From positions 838,001 to 902,000 of the forward strand of contig JACKEN010000001.1 of the NCBI GenBank assembly GCA_020632995.1: a stretch of DNA of 64,000 nt. The letters are read 5' to 3'. Both the position numbers and the translations under genes were made by a program. How positions within the stretch are numbered: position 1 is the first letter of the stretch; each line of letters opens with the position of its first letter. Source of the DNA: Deltaproteobacteria bacterium (GTDB lineage: Bacteria > Myxococcota > Kuafuiibacteriia > Kuafuiibacteriales > Kuafuiibacteriaceae). This document shows, piece after piece, positions 43,001-50,235 of this stretch. The notes beneath the pieces are model-generated. The model was given only the letters and a program-made list of their open reading frames with translations. It was not told where the DNA came from and did no database searches.

Positions 43001-43910
43001 GCCCGTAGGCGGTGCGGGTCCCGCCCGCCAGCGTGAGCACGACGCGCTCGGGCCCGCTCGGGTCGACCGCGGTGGCGCGCACCTCGCCCACCCCGCCGCA
43101 GGCCAAGGTGGCCGACGCCACCAGGGTGAGCTCGGGCGGGGTGGTGTCCTCGCCCCCCGCGCCCACCCGCAGGTGGTAGCGCGCCACCGCCTGGTTGGGG
43201 TCCAGCGCCGCGTCCTGGGCGCGGCCGACCACCTCGAAGTCGCCCTGGGCCGGCGCGTCGAGCACCACCTCCAGGCGGCCGGCCCGGGACGCGGGCTGGG
43301 TGCGGGCGCGGCTCCCCCCGAGCTGCTCCGGGAGGTCGAGGGCCAGGAGGACCACCCCGCCGATGGGATCCTCGGCCTGGAGGATCAGCCGCACCGGGCC
43401 ACCCCCGGCCGGGAAGGCCAGATCCACCCCGGTCGGTGGGTCGGGGAGGGCGTCGGGGCTGCTCAGGGTCAGGGTGGGGGCGCTGCGGTCGACCATCCGC
43501 AGCGTGACCCCCGCCGCGGGGCTGGTGACGGTGCGCCCGTCGACCGCGGCCTCCGCCACCACCACCACGTCGAGGGGGAGGTGGTCCGGGCCCACCAGCG
43601 CGTCCTTGGGCACGGTGAGGTCGACGTCCACCGTCTGGGCCACCCCGCTCAGCGGGATGGTGCGGCGGGCGCTCGCCGCGCCGCGCAAGGTGACCTGCAG
43701 CTGCAGGAGCGCGCCGACGGTGGTCTCGGCGTGCACCTCGAGCTTGAAGGCGGTGTTGAAGGGCACCTCCACGTCCGGGATGGGGCTCCGGATCTCGACC
43801 GTGGGCCGTGGCGTGGGCTCGGTGGGGGCGAGGTTGGTGCACCCACCGGCCACCGCGAGCAGGGCGAGGATGGGCACCCGGCGGGTCACGTCGCGGATGC
43901 TAGATCGCAT
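39972..43910 (-). CDS. Giant Ig-like/IPT/BIG2 lipoprotein with glycine-rich C-terminus
   Basis: 1312 residues to the TGA at 39972-39974; the same frame continues open to 39624 (1428 residues). A signal peptide with LAVAGGC lipobox opens about seven Ig-like modules (recurring ATDVFGWS, VDDSGLTS and ATDHAGARS segments). An IPT/TIG domain follows near 655-740 (APTLSAVSPQVAPVGGDVPL) and a BIG2-like domain near 920-985 (SDRPDLVQVLGPGRLRAVGAG). The C-terminal 250 residues are strand-loop glycine-rich repeats (GGGGGGRLRLEAAVLIGAG) like those of surface adhesins. Within about 40340-40600 the glycine signature hops between frames, suggesting small indels. A cell-surface stalk or adhesin is inferred. 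Confidence 0.8.
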   Translation of the reverse strand: MRSSIRDVTRRVPILALLAVAGGCTNLAPTEPTPRPTVEIRSPIPDVEVPFNTAFKLEVHAETTVGALLQLQVTLRGAASARRTIPLSGVAQTVDVDLTVPKDALVGPDHLPLDVVVVAEAAVDGRTVTSPAAGVTLRMVDRSAPTLTLSSPDALPDPPTGVDLAFPAGGGPVRLILQAEDPIGGVVLLALDLPEQLGGSRARTQPASRAGRLEVVLDAPAQGDFEVVGRAQDAALDPNQAVARYHLRVGAGGEDTTPPELTLVASATLACGGVGEVRATAVDPSGPERVVLTLAGGTRTAYGPDPAHPTRLSLTATVAGPRPGGRQVVVSARATDVFGWSASSAPAVLTSVDTEGPAMAATVSGPAVPGGVLTATVSAAEACGQLAAARLTVVDGAGTATVVQVGLQGASFAGQARFALPADLCALAEVDATLVAVDDSGLTSAPRRYVLPTRDPAGPLAVVTSLVPDGRARPGQLAPVQVELTDLASGVASATVTVEAVGVEGGPVRLSELSRAWPRPTCLGRVARRVDVPVLVPADLRLDPGAALRVTVRATDHAGARSVHAAFVPLLDDAPPLITFLEPAPGTVLAPGATATVTVAVRDVNHDVAELRLQVVGPGDVGGAQAVLRSIGAASATVSFALHVNATAPLGAALDVVALATDTASPAVSAQAILALGTCGAPTLSAVSPQVAPVGGDVPLTLTGAGWLPSRTRFSVAGVALEALVVRSATLAEAHLPAGAYPPGPTAVTVENVCGAQVAADVLQDGLRFVAPPTVLRLRPAAGAGTRPGALLPVAVGAQADGVALLEVGVQVAGGAPAVQPLAGSQGVLDAVLLVPASAPGPVAILAWAQDVLGQRTEVQDLLPLDGDQLTEVRLVLPRLAAALGETLPYAVEGRTRDDGRRSLTPTASVASDRPDLVQVLGPGRLRAVGAGSATLTVTQAGLQHQVTLQVLDGALYLAPEPLYLSPLTEPGAPAPAPARLVALRMAGGVTDDVSALVTWSVTPPDLAGVQGDLLTPARAGAGSLQANLPGLPVVSRPVSISATLDVAAGEAGEVPSGQRFSGGLVAGTARAQAPATGPWRLRVDGALVIGPGGRLDLAGAPGWAGGSGGRAAPARAAAAAPRPGSEIRGGLASGAGGGPAGGASGGGGGGRGGRRQRRARWASPPQPAAQAASSTRWAGAGPPAPRVVAAAAGRAELLLAGATLTLEGELDLAGGPGSAATSTTAGAGGGGGGRLRLEAAVLIGAGRVRVSGGPGGDGATGGGGGGGGAVELVITGAASPFVDVDRAGGAAGVETAGQVAASAGTAGAVTR

Positions 43911-43937
43911 CGGTCAGCGGTGACAGCCGCGCCGGCC

Positions 43938-44402
43938 TCACTCAGGCAGGCTCAGGGTCTCCAGGAGCTCGGGGTAGGTCACCGAGGGCTCGAAGCCCAG
44001 GCTGCTCCAGAACGCGAAGGCGCCGTCGGCGGTGGGCCGCACCGCGGCGAAGAGGCCGTCCAGCGGGCCGGCTTGGGCCTCTGCCGCCCGAGCCGCGGCG
44101 GCGACCAGGGTCCGCCCCACGCCCTTGAAGCGGGCGGTCCTCGCCACCGCGAGCTGGGCGTAGGTGAGCGCGCCCGGCCCCGGGTGGTGCAGGCGCGCGT
44201 CGACCAGCCCCACCGGGCGGCCCTGCCACTCGGCCCACAACAGGAGCCGGCCATCCTCGACGTCGAGCACGCGCTCGCCCACCGGCTCGAGGTGCTCACG
44301 CGGGCTGAGGAGCGCGTGCCGGTCCCGGGCGAGGATCTCGTCCAGCACGAGGAGGATCTCGAGCCCGGTGTCGACCGTCAGGGGGTGTACGCGGGGGCTC
44401 AC
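43938..44402 (-). CDS. GNAT-family N-acetyltransferase
   Basis: 154 residues from a GTG overlapping the HD gene stop (GTGA). The core has LLLWAEWQGRPVGLVDARLHH (beta2-beta3), AQLAVARTARFKGVGRTLVAAAAR (acetyl-CoA pyrophosphate loop with RxxGVG) and FWSSLGFEPSVTYPELL (beta6-beta7). This order matches GNAT acetyltransferases; the substrate is unknown. Coupling to the HD hydrolase suggests a shared stress or translation context, since RelA/SpoT-type enzymes and GNATs are often regulatory. Confidence 0.85.
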   Translation of the reverse strand: MSPRVHPLTVDTGLEILLVLDEILARDRHALLSPREHLEPVGERVLDVEDGRLLLWAEWQGRPVGLVDARLHHPGPGALTYAQLAVARTARFKGVGRTLVAAAARAAEAQAGPLDGLFAAVRPTADGAFAFWSSLGFEPSVTYPELLETLSLPE

Positions 44403-44998
44403 GCGCTGGCCCCCACCTGGGCGTCGAGGGCCGCCGAGAGGCGTGAGAGCTCGGCCGCGATGGGCTCCCTCGGGATCCGGTGCGCGACGTGCTTGGCCAC
44501 CGCACGGTAGAACCACGCGCTCTGTTCGGGCGAGCCTCGAAAACGCGACCAGATGTGCGGCCCCTTCGCGTCCAGCTCGGTCATGAGCGTCGCGAGGTTG
44601 TGGATCTTGTCGGCGGCGGACACCCGCACCGCGAGGGCGGAGGCGTGCTCGAGGTGCTCGATGTAAGCCTGCTTGCGCTCGAGCCAGCTCAGGCGCCCGC
44701 CGTCCGCGTCGAAGCGGGGCTCGGAGAGGGCCTCCACCGCCTGGGCCACCCGGGAGCCGAAGGCCGCCTCGAGCTCGGCGGTGACCGCGTGCCGCTCCGC
44801 CTGGTCGGCGCAGGTGTCCTCGAGCACGTCGTGCAACAGCGCGGTGATCTCGTGGTCGATGTCATAGCCGTAGCCGCGGACGATGCGGGCGACGTGGACG
44901 AGGTGGGTGAGGTACGCGGCGCCCGTGCCCTTGCGGGTCTGGCCCGCGTGGCGGTGGGCGGCGAAGGTGAGGGCGACCTCGAACTCGGGCGAGAACAC
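44399..44998 (-). CDS. Small RelA/SpoT-type HD hydrolase
   Basis: 199 residues. The N-terminal half matches the ppGpp-hydrolase HD domain: ALTFAAHRHAGQTRKGTGAAY, LTHLVHVARIV, ALLHDVLEDT (the HD pair and ED), and later VRVSAADKIHNLATLM with the final Asp. There is no synthetase, TGS or ACT domain, so it resembles small alarmone hydrolases. It would remove the 3'-pyrophosphate from (p)ppGpp or a related nucleotide. It lies 36 bases after the caspase-operon lipoprotein and overlaps the GNAT gene. Confidence 0.88.
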   Translation of the reverse strand: MFSPEFEVALTFAAHRHAGQTRKGTGAAYLTHLVHVARIVRGYGYDIDHEITALLHDVLEDTCADQAERHAVTAELEAAFGSRVAQAVEALSEPRFDADGGRLSWLERKQAYIEHLEHASALAVRVSAADKIHNLATLMTELDAKGPHIWSRFRGSPEQSAWFYRAVAKHVAHRIPREPIAAELSRLSAALDAQVGASA

Positions 44999-45034
44999 GC
45001 GGGACCGAGGATAACACGGTGGCCTCGGCCGTGC

Positions 45035-46036
45035 TCAGTCGTCGGGGAACTGGGGGCTCAGCAGGTCCGGCCCACAGGCGCTCACCTCCCCGCTCGGCGT
45101 GAAGTCCGGGGTCGGGATCGAGGAGGCGAGGTAGACCCGCTCGAAGGCGTCGTTCCAGCACTCGCTCGCCAGGTAGAAGGTCGGCACGTCGCCTTCCGTC
45201 ACCACAACGTCGGCCCGGCCGCGCCCGGTGGGGAGCCAGCGGGCCGCGATCCCCAGGATCTCCTCGGCCGGGGTGGTCGGGACGAGGTCCTCGATCAGGT
45301 AGTAGACGAAGCGGCCGCCGCCCTCGCCGTCGTCGCGGTACGCCCACGCGGCCTTGGCCATGAAGGGGCCCTGCCGCACCACGTCGATCGCGAGATCGAT
45401 GGCGGTCTGCTCGAAGCGGGTGTCATAGGCCACGTAGACCAGCCCCGCCGCGTCGATGGTGGGGTCGAACCGGCGGAAGTTGTCGAAGTCCACCGCGAGG
45501 ACGCCGGTGCCCTGCCGGTTGGAGGTCTGGGGCAGGGAGGTGCCGCCGAAGAGGACCACCCAGGCGTCGTCGCCCGTCCCCGGAGGCCGCGCCGCCATGT
45601 AGAACTCGAAGTACTGGTCCGCCTCGGCCGGGGTGCTGGTGGAGGTGAACTGCACCACGGTGGCGGTGCGCACCCGGGTCACCACCAGCGCGAGCTCCGC
45701 CGCCTCGCTCGCCGGGAGCGGGCCCCAGACCCGCTTGTCGTCCTCCCGCACCGACGGCTCGAGCACCACCAGCGCGTCCACCATGTCGAGGAGCGAGAGG
45801 ATGCCGTCGTTGGCCTCCTGCGCGCTCCGCAGGGTGTCCTGGTAGAAGCGCGCCGGGGTCCTCTCGTCGGACTGGGCCACCCGCAGGCCCTGGTGCTGCA
45901 CGCCCTGCTCGTCGGGCACCTCGATGCGGAGGCCCCGGGGGGCCGCCTTCAGGAAGAGGATCTCGTCGTTGCTGAAGGGCGCGTTGCAGGCCGCCAGGGG
46001 CACAGCCAACGCTACGCAAGCCAGCTTCCATTTCAT
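45035..46036 (-). CDS. Lipoprotein, paralog B of the caspase operon
   Basis: 333 residues. MKWKLACVALAVPLAAC gives a lipobox at Cys17. The body alternates strands and has no known domain. It is homologous to the first gene of the operon (49067-50069): FDNFRRFDPTIDAAGLVYVAY, GRGRADVVVTEGD and ECWNDAFERVYLASSI align with FDNIRTLDPTEDGAGQIAYAF, GAGRADIIATNGD and QCWNDTFVSTFEAIVL. Its ATG overlaps the caspase stop (ATGA), so the two are probably made together. Role unknown; a partner or substrate of the caspase is possible. Confidence 0.85.
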   Translation of the reverse strand: MKWKLACVALAVPLAACNAPFSNDEILFLKAAPRGLRIEVPDEQGVQHQGLRVAQSDERTPARFYQDTLRSAQEANDGILSLLDMVDALVVLEPSVREDDKRVWGPLPASEAAELALVVTRVRTATVVQFTSTSTPAEADQYFEFYMAARPPGTGDDAWVVLFGGTSLPQTSNRQGTGVLAVDFDNFRRFDPTIDAAGLVYVAYDTRFEQTAIDLAIDVVRQGPFMAKAAWAYRDDGEGGGRFVYYLIEDLVPTTPAEEILGIAARWLPTGRGRADVVVTEGDVPTFYLASECWNDAFERVYLASSIPTPDFTPSGEVSACGPDLLSPQFPDD

Positions 46037-47640
46037 GGCCGGTACCCCACGGTGAGCCCGCCCTCGGCGTAGGCGAGGGCGCGGTTGTCGTCGACGCTGT
46101 ACAACAGGAGCCCGGCGCGGCCGAAGGCGCTGAGCACCACGTGGCCGCCCGGGCCCACGAAGAACATCAGCTCGGTCGCGCCGGCGGGCGACAGGCCGAG
46201 CATGTCCTGGGTCTTCAGGTCGGGGTCGAAGGGGAAGCTGCGCCGCATGTAGAGGGCGGCGAGGCGCGGGCCCACCCCGAACTGCACGATGCTCCCGCCG
46301 AAGCGCCACATCAGGCTGCCCGCCACCTGGGTCTCGAAGAAGTCCTGGCTCAGGGCCAGCGCTCCAAGGTCCAACACGAGGCCGCGCCGCGAGCCGAACA
46401 AGAGGTCGAGCGACAGGTACGCGCCGCCGAGCATCGGCCCGATGCGCCCGGTGGCCCCGAACAGGGGCAGGGCGGGGAAGAGCTCCCGCCGCGCGGCGCC
46501 GGAGAGGAAGCCCTGGTACACCACCTGGGCCTCGAGGGAGAGGCGCCTGCGCCGCCGCTCCAGCTCCGCCCGCAGGATCGGGCCCTTGGCGTAGTCGTCC
46601 TCGAACGCCACCCGCTCCATCCGCGACTCCAGCACCGGCACCGCGCCGTGCTCGCCGAGCGAGAGCCGGACCATCCGCAGGTGATCCTGCATCCGCTTCT
46701 TCACCGCGTACTCGCCGGCGGGCAGGGCGATGCTGCGGGCCTCGCCCGCGGCCTTGCTGATCTCCGCCGCCACCTGCTCCCGCCCGAGGTCGAAGACGAG
46801 GTAGCGCCCCTCCAGCTCGGGCCCGAAGAGCAGGCCAGCCTGCCCCTTCGAGAGGTCGGTGAGCACGATGTCGCCCTGGCCGGCGAGGTCGTAGCTGTAG
46901 GTGGGGTGCTGCACCCCGGAGCGGGTGCTCGCGGTGACCGCCACCGTCTTGTGGTAGGTGTACTCGTAGACCTCGCCCAGGGTGACCCGGCTGTCGCCGG
47001 AGTCGTCGGCGTCGCCCCGCAGGCCCGACGTCAGGTAGTGGGTGAAGAAGGAGCCGCCCAGCTCATCCGACTCCTGGCTGGACTCGTTCTCGGAGCTGGA
47101 GCTGATCAGGATGAGCCCCTGGGTCGCCTCGCGATCGTCGGTGTCGTACAGGAACGACGGCCCGCGCCGCCCGCCCTTGGCTCGGGTCAGGGCCCCGGAC
47201 TCGCAGGCGTCGATGATCCCGATCTTGATGTCGGCCGCGCTCCGCTTGAGGTGCTCGCGCACCAACCCCATGTCGAGGCGGCTCGGGCCCATCAACAGGT
47301 CGCCGACCTTCGCGTGGCCCGAGTAGTAGATGAGGAGGCTGGTGCGGGCCCCCGCCGCCTTCGCCGCCGCGACCCGGGCCTCGAGGGCGGTGAGGGCGGT
47401 GAGCGCCTCGTCGGCCGGCGCCCCGGCCAGGAGCACCACGTCCTGGCCCTGGTAGCCGCCCAGCTCCCGCAGGACGGCTTGCACCTTCTTCGCGTCGGCC
47501 TCGGCGTAGCGGAGCGGCTCGGTCTCGGGCCCGCCCCGGTTGTTGCCGAGGAGGAGGGCGAAGCGCCGCACCGGCGCGGCGGACGCCGGCGCCGCCGCCG
47601 ACAGGGCGAGGACGACGCCGAAGATGGTGCGCACCTTCAC
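46033..47640 (-). CDS. Exported caspase-family (C14) protease with C-terminal beta-barrel-like domain
   Basis: 535 residues. The signal peptide ends near ASAAPV. The p20-like caspase domain (25-250) contains RFALLLGNNRGGPETEPLRYAEADAKKVQ split over the first strands, His109 in YYSGHAK and Cys146 in IGIIDACESG, the catalytic dyad. A C-terminal region from about 370 to 535 has repeated amphipathic strands (GGSIVQFGVGPRLAALYMRR, VVLSAFGRAGLLLYS, AEGGLTVGYRP) typical of a small outer-membrane barrel. A protease domain facing the periplasm or surface is inferred. Upstream sits the anti-sigma-like gene (four bases between), downstream the lipoprotein paralog. Confidence 0.87.
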   Translation of the reverse strand: MKVRTIFGVVLALSAAAPASAAPVRRFALLLGNNRGGPETEPLRYAEADAKKVQAVLRELGGYQGQDVVLLAGAPADEALTALTALEARVAAAKAAGARTSLLIYYSGHAKVGDLLMGPSRLDMGLVREHLKRSAADIKIGIIDACESGALTRAKGGRRGPSFLYDTDDREATQGLILISSSSENESSQESDELGGSFFTHYLTSGLRGDADDSGDSRVTLGEVYEYTYHKTVAVTASTRSGVQHPTYSYDLAGQGDIVLTDLSKGQAGLLFGPELEGRYLVFDLGREQVAAEISKAAGEARSIALPAGEYAVKKRMQDHLRMVRLSLGEHGAVPVLESRMERVAFEDDYAKGPILRAELERRRRRLSLEAQVVYQGFLSGAARRELFPALPLFGATGRIGPMLGGAYLSLDLLFGSRRGLVLDLGALALSQDFFETQVAGSLMWRFGGSIVQFGVGPRLAALYMRRSFPFDPDLKTQDMLGLSPAGATELMFFVGPGGHVVLSAFGRAGLLLYSVDDNRALAYAEGGLTVGYRP

Positions 47641-47644
47641 TCGC

Positions 47645-48430
47645 TCACTCCTTCACGATGAGCACGCTGGCCTGGGCCACATCCTCACGCCCGAGCGGCA
47701 GGGCCGACAAGTCGGTGACGGGGCCCCCATCGGCCAACCCCCGGCTGGCCGCCGCCGCGAGGTCCGCGTAGGTCAGCGGGGCGTTGGAGAACACCGCGAA
47801 GAAGCGCTCCGGCCCCACCGCGTCGTCCAGGATCACGCTCCCCTCGAGCACGTGGACCCCCTCCGGCTCCACCGCGATGCTCTCGGTGGGGGCGTCGGGG
47901 TAGAGGGGCGAGACCACCCCCGCCGCGTCCACCGAGATGAGGAAGAGGTGGCGGTGCCCCCCCGCGTCGTAGCGGAACTGCACCTGGTCCCCCGCCTCGA
48001 GCCGGGCCCCGTCTTCGCCCCGGTGCACCCCCGAGGCGTCCTTCACGAACATCACGAGGCCGGGGCCTCCGCCCTTGAGGCGGGTGGTGGGGGCGCCGGG
48101 GTCCTGGGGCGAGGGGAGGGCGGTGAGCACCCCGATGAGGGCCGCCGCCGCCACCACCGCGGGCACCCAGGGGCGCGCCCACCACCGGGCCCGCCGCGGC
48201 GCGGGCGCGTCGACGCGGGTGAGGACGTGGGCGCTCTCGACCCCCACGTTGACCTCCCGCAGGAAGGCTTGCGCCTCCTGCCGGAGGGCGGTGAGGCGGG
48301 CGCTGCACTCCGGGCAGGCCTCGACCCGCGCGAGGAGGGCCTCGGCCTCGGGGCCCTCGACCTCCTCGAAGTGGAGCCTCCGCAGATCGAGGAGGCGGAC
48401 GTGCTGGTGCTGAAGCTCAGACGGGCGCAT
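47645..48430 (-). CDS. Anti-sigma-like membrane protein with DUF4384-like sensor region
   Basis: 261 residues. The N-terminus has HFEEVEGPEAEALLARVEACPECSARL, a zinc-finger-HC2-like His/Cys/Cys pattern. One membrane helix lies near 88-108 (WVPAVVAAAALIGVLTALP). The periplasmic domain (about 120-261; LEAGDQVQFRYDAGGHRHLF, LISVDAAGVVSPLYPD) resembles DUF4384-type domains often fused to or encoded with caspases. It overlaps the sigma gene by 14 bases. It most likely holds the sigma factor at the membrane until the periplasmic domain senses a signal, perhaps cleavage by the neighbouring caspase; that last step is inference. Confidence 0.83.
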   Translation of the reverse strand: MRPSELQHQHVRLLDLRRLHFEEVEGPEAEALLARVEACPECSARLTALRQEAQAFLREVNVGVESAHVLTRVDAPAPRRARWWARPWVPAVVAAAALIGVLTALPSPQDPGAPTTRLKGGGPGLVMFVKDASGVHRGEDGARLEAGDQVQFRYDAGGHRHLFLISVDAAGVVSPLYPDAPTESIAVEPEGVHVLEGSVILDDAVGPERFFAVFSNAPLTYADLAAAASRGLADGGPVTDLSALPLGREDVAQASVLIVKE

Positions 48431-48932
48431 GGCCGAGCTCCTTCTTCGCGATGCGCTCGAACGTCTTCAGGCGCTTGCGGATGGTGGGGAGCGAGCGGCC
48501 GAGGAGGGCGGCGATCTCCTCCTGGGTCATCTCGTCCAGGTGATAGTGGATGGCCACCGCCTGGGTCTCGGGGTCCATCTTGGACAGCAGCTGCTCCACC
48601 AGGCGCGCCCGCTCGGGGTCGGCGCCGGACAACAGGCCCAGCTCGTCCAGGTGCTGCACGTGGCGGCGGAAGCGCTCCTTCCAGGCGGCGCGGTCCGCGG
48701 CGATCAGGTTGAGGCAGTGGTTGGTGGCGATGCGGAGCAGCCAGGTGTGGGGGGCGGCGTCGCCGCGGAAGGCGTCCAGGGCGCGGATGGCCTTCACGAA
48801 GACCTCCTGGGTGGCGTCGCGGGCCGCCTCGGGGTCCTTCAAGAGGTAGCGGCAGCGCGCGGTGACCAGGTGGCCGTAGCGTTCGTACAGCCGGGCGATC
48901 TCGGCGCGCCGCGATGGCTCCACGGTGCTCAT
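48417..48932 (-). CDS. ECF-type RNA polymerase sigma factor 2
   Basis: 171 residues from the ATG at 48932. Region 2 is IARLYERYGHLVTARCRYLL, ARDATQEVFVKAIRALDAF and HTWLLRIATNHCLNLI; region 4 is YHLDEMTQEEIAALLGRSLPTIRKRL. A GTG at 49070, with GAGGAG eight bases before it and a GTGA overlap with the upstream lipoprotein stop, would add a 46-residue low-complexity N-terminus. I prefer 48932 because region 2 then begins at the usual distance, but the longer form is possible. It is followed directly by its anti-sigma-like partner. Confidence 0.88.
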   Translation of the reverse strand: MSTVEPSRRAEIARLYERYGHLVTARCRYLLKDPEAARDATQEVFVKAIRALDAFRGDAAPHTWLLRIATNHCLNLIAADRAAWKERFRRHVQHLDELGLLSGADPERARLVEQLLSKMDPETQAVAIHYHLDEMTQEEIAALLGRSLPTIRKRLKTFERIAKKELGHAPV

Positions 48933-49066
48933 CGGCGCGGCGTCGGCGCGGAGCGCTCGGGGCTTGGCCCCGCTCAGCGCGCCGCTCGCGAATCCTGGCA
49001 CCGGGGCCCCGGGGGCACAAGCCGCCGGGGCCCGGGCGGGCGCCAGGAGCATGCAGAGGTCCAGGC

Positions 49067-50069
49067 TCACTCGAGCTCCTCGGCGTAGGGGTTCACGAGG
49101 CTCTCGGCGTCGGGCAGGGACTCGGGCTGGAGCTCACCCAGGCGGCAGGAGGTGGGGTCCCCCTGGGCGCTCAGGATGTTCTCGTCCAGCACGATGGCCT
49201 CGAAGGTCGAGACGAAGGTGTCGTTCCAGCACTGGGCGCCGTAGAGGGCCTGGGTCCCGAGGTCGCCGTTGGTGGCGATGATGTCGGCGCGGCCGGCGCC
49301 GGACGCGGTCCAGCGGGACAGGAGCAGGATGTCCTCCTGGGCCGGCATCGTGGGGTCGCCATCGTTGATGTCGCCGGGGAACGCGAAGCTCACGAAGCCC
49401 TCACCCGTGGTGCGCTGGCCGAACAAGTAGCCCGCGGTGGCCACCGCGCCGGTGGCGTCGAGGCCTTGAAAGACGACTTGCACCGCGAGGCCCTCGTCGT
49501 CCTTCGCGAAGGCGTAGGCGATCTGCCCCGCGCCGTCCTCGGTCGGATCCAGGGTGCGGATGTTGTCGAAGCTGACCCCGAACCAGCCCCGCCCCTGATC
49601 GGGCACCGCCGAGGGCTCGAAGGCGCCGCCGGCCAGCCCGGTGTAGTCGGTGGCGGACTTGGGGCGGCCCTCCAGGTACCAGAGGTAGTGCAGGGCGGGG
49701 GCGTCGCGGCGCTCCACCGTGAGGCGGAACTCGTTGGGCTCACGGTCGTCCGAGAACGGGCCCCAGGTGGCCACGTCGGCGTCCAGGGTGGTCGGAGGAT
49801 AGGCGGTGATCGTCTCCACCAGGTTCACCACGAAGGCCCCGAAGCCGTTGATCTTGCGGGCCTCGTAGTAGGTGGTGGTGTAGTAGCCGGCCGGCTCGCC
49901 GACCAGGGCCTGGCGGCTGAGCCCCTGGCTGGACTGCGCGGTGTCCTCCGGGAAGGCGACGGTGACGTCGCTTCGGTGCGGCAGGGCCTCGCGGAACTCG
50001 TCGCCGGGGCGCTGGCAGGCGGTGATGGCCAGGGTCAGGGGCAGGGCGGTCAGGATCAGCTTCTTCATC
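49067..50069 (-). CDS. Lipoprotein, paralog A, first gene of the sigma/caspase operon
   Basis: 333 residues. The ATG at 50069 gives MKKLILTALPLTLAITAC (lipobox Cys18); GGAG of the leader lies 11 bases upstream. A longer in-frame start at 50155 would destroy the signal peptide. The body has no named domain but is homologous over its C-terminal 200 residues to the last gene of the operon (paralog B), sharing the FDN-IR-xDPTxDxAG, RADIIATNGD and QCWND motifs. As promoter-proximal gene it may be the main target or signal receiver of the sigma factor. Confidence 0.85.
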
Positions 50070-50235
50070 TGTGGGGCTCCCTCCTCAGGGGTCTGTGGGA
50101 TGGACCGAGCACCCACGCCCGGGGGGAAAGTTGATCTTCGTGTGAGGGCGCACACGGGGTCCCGGGCCGGCGAATCCTCCCAAATGGGCCTGCAGGGATT
50201 GTCCCGTGAATGTAGGTTGTGGTAGTACCCATGGG

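Noticed and set aside
40878..44510. A 1210-codon open frame on the plus strand
   Set aside because: It is antisense to the giant lipoprotein and two well-supported genes, and its product is His/Gly/Arg-rich with no domain signal. High GC removes stop codons in shadow frames.
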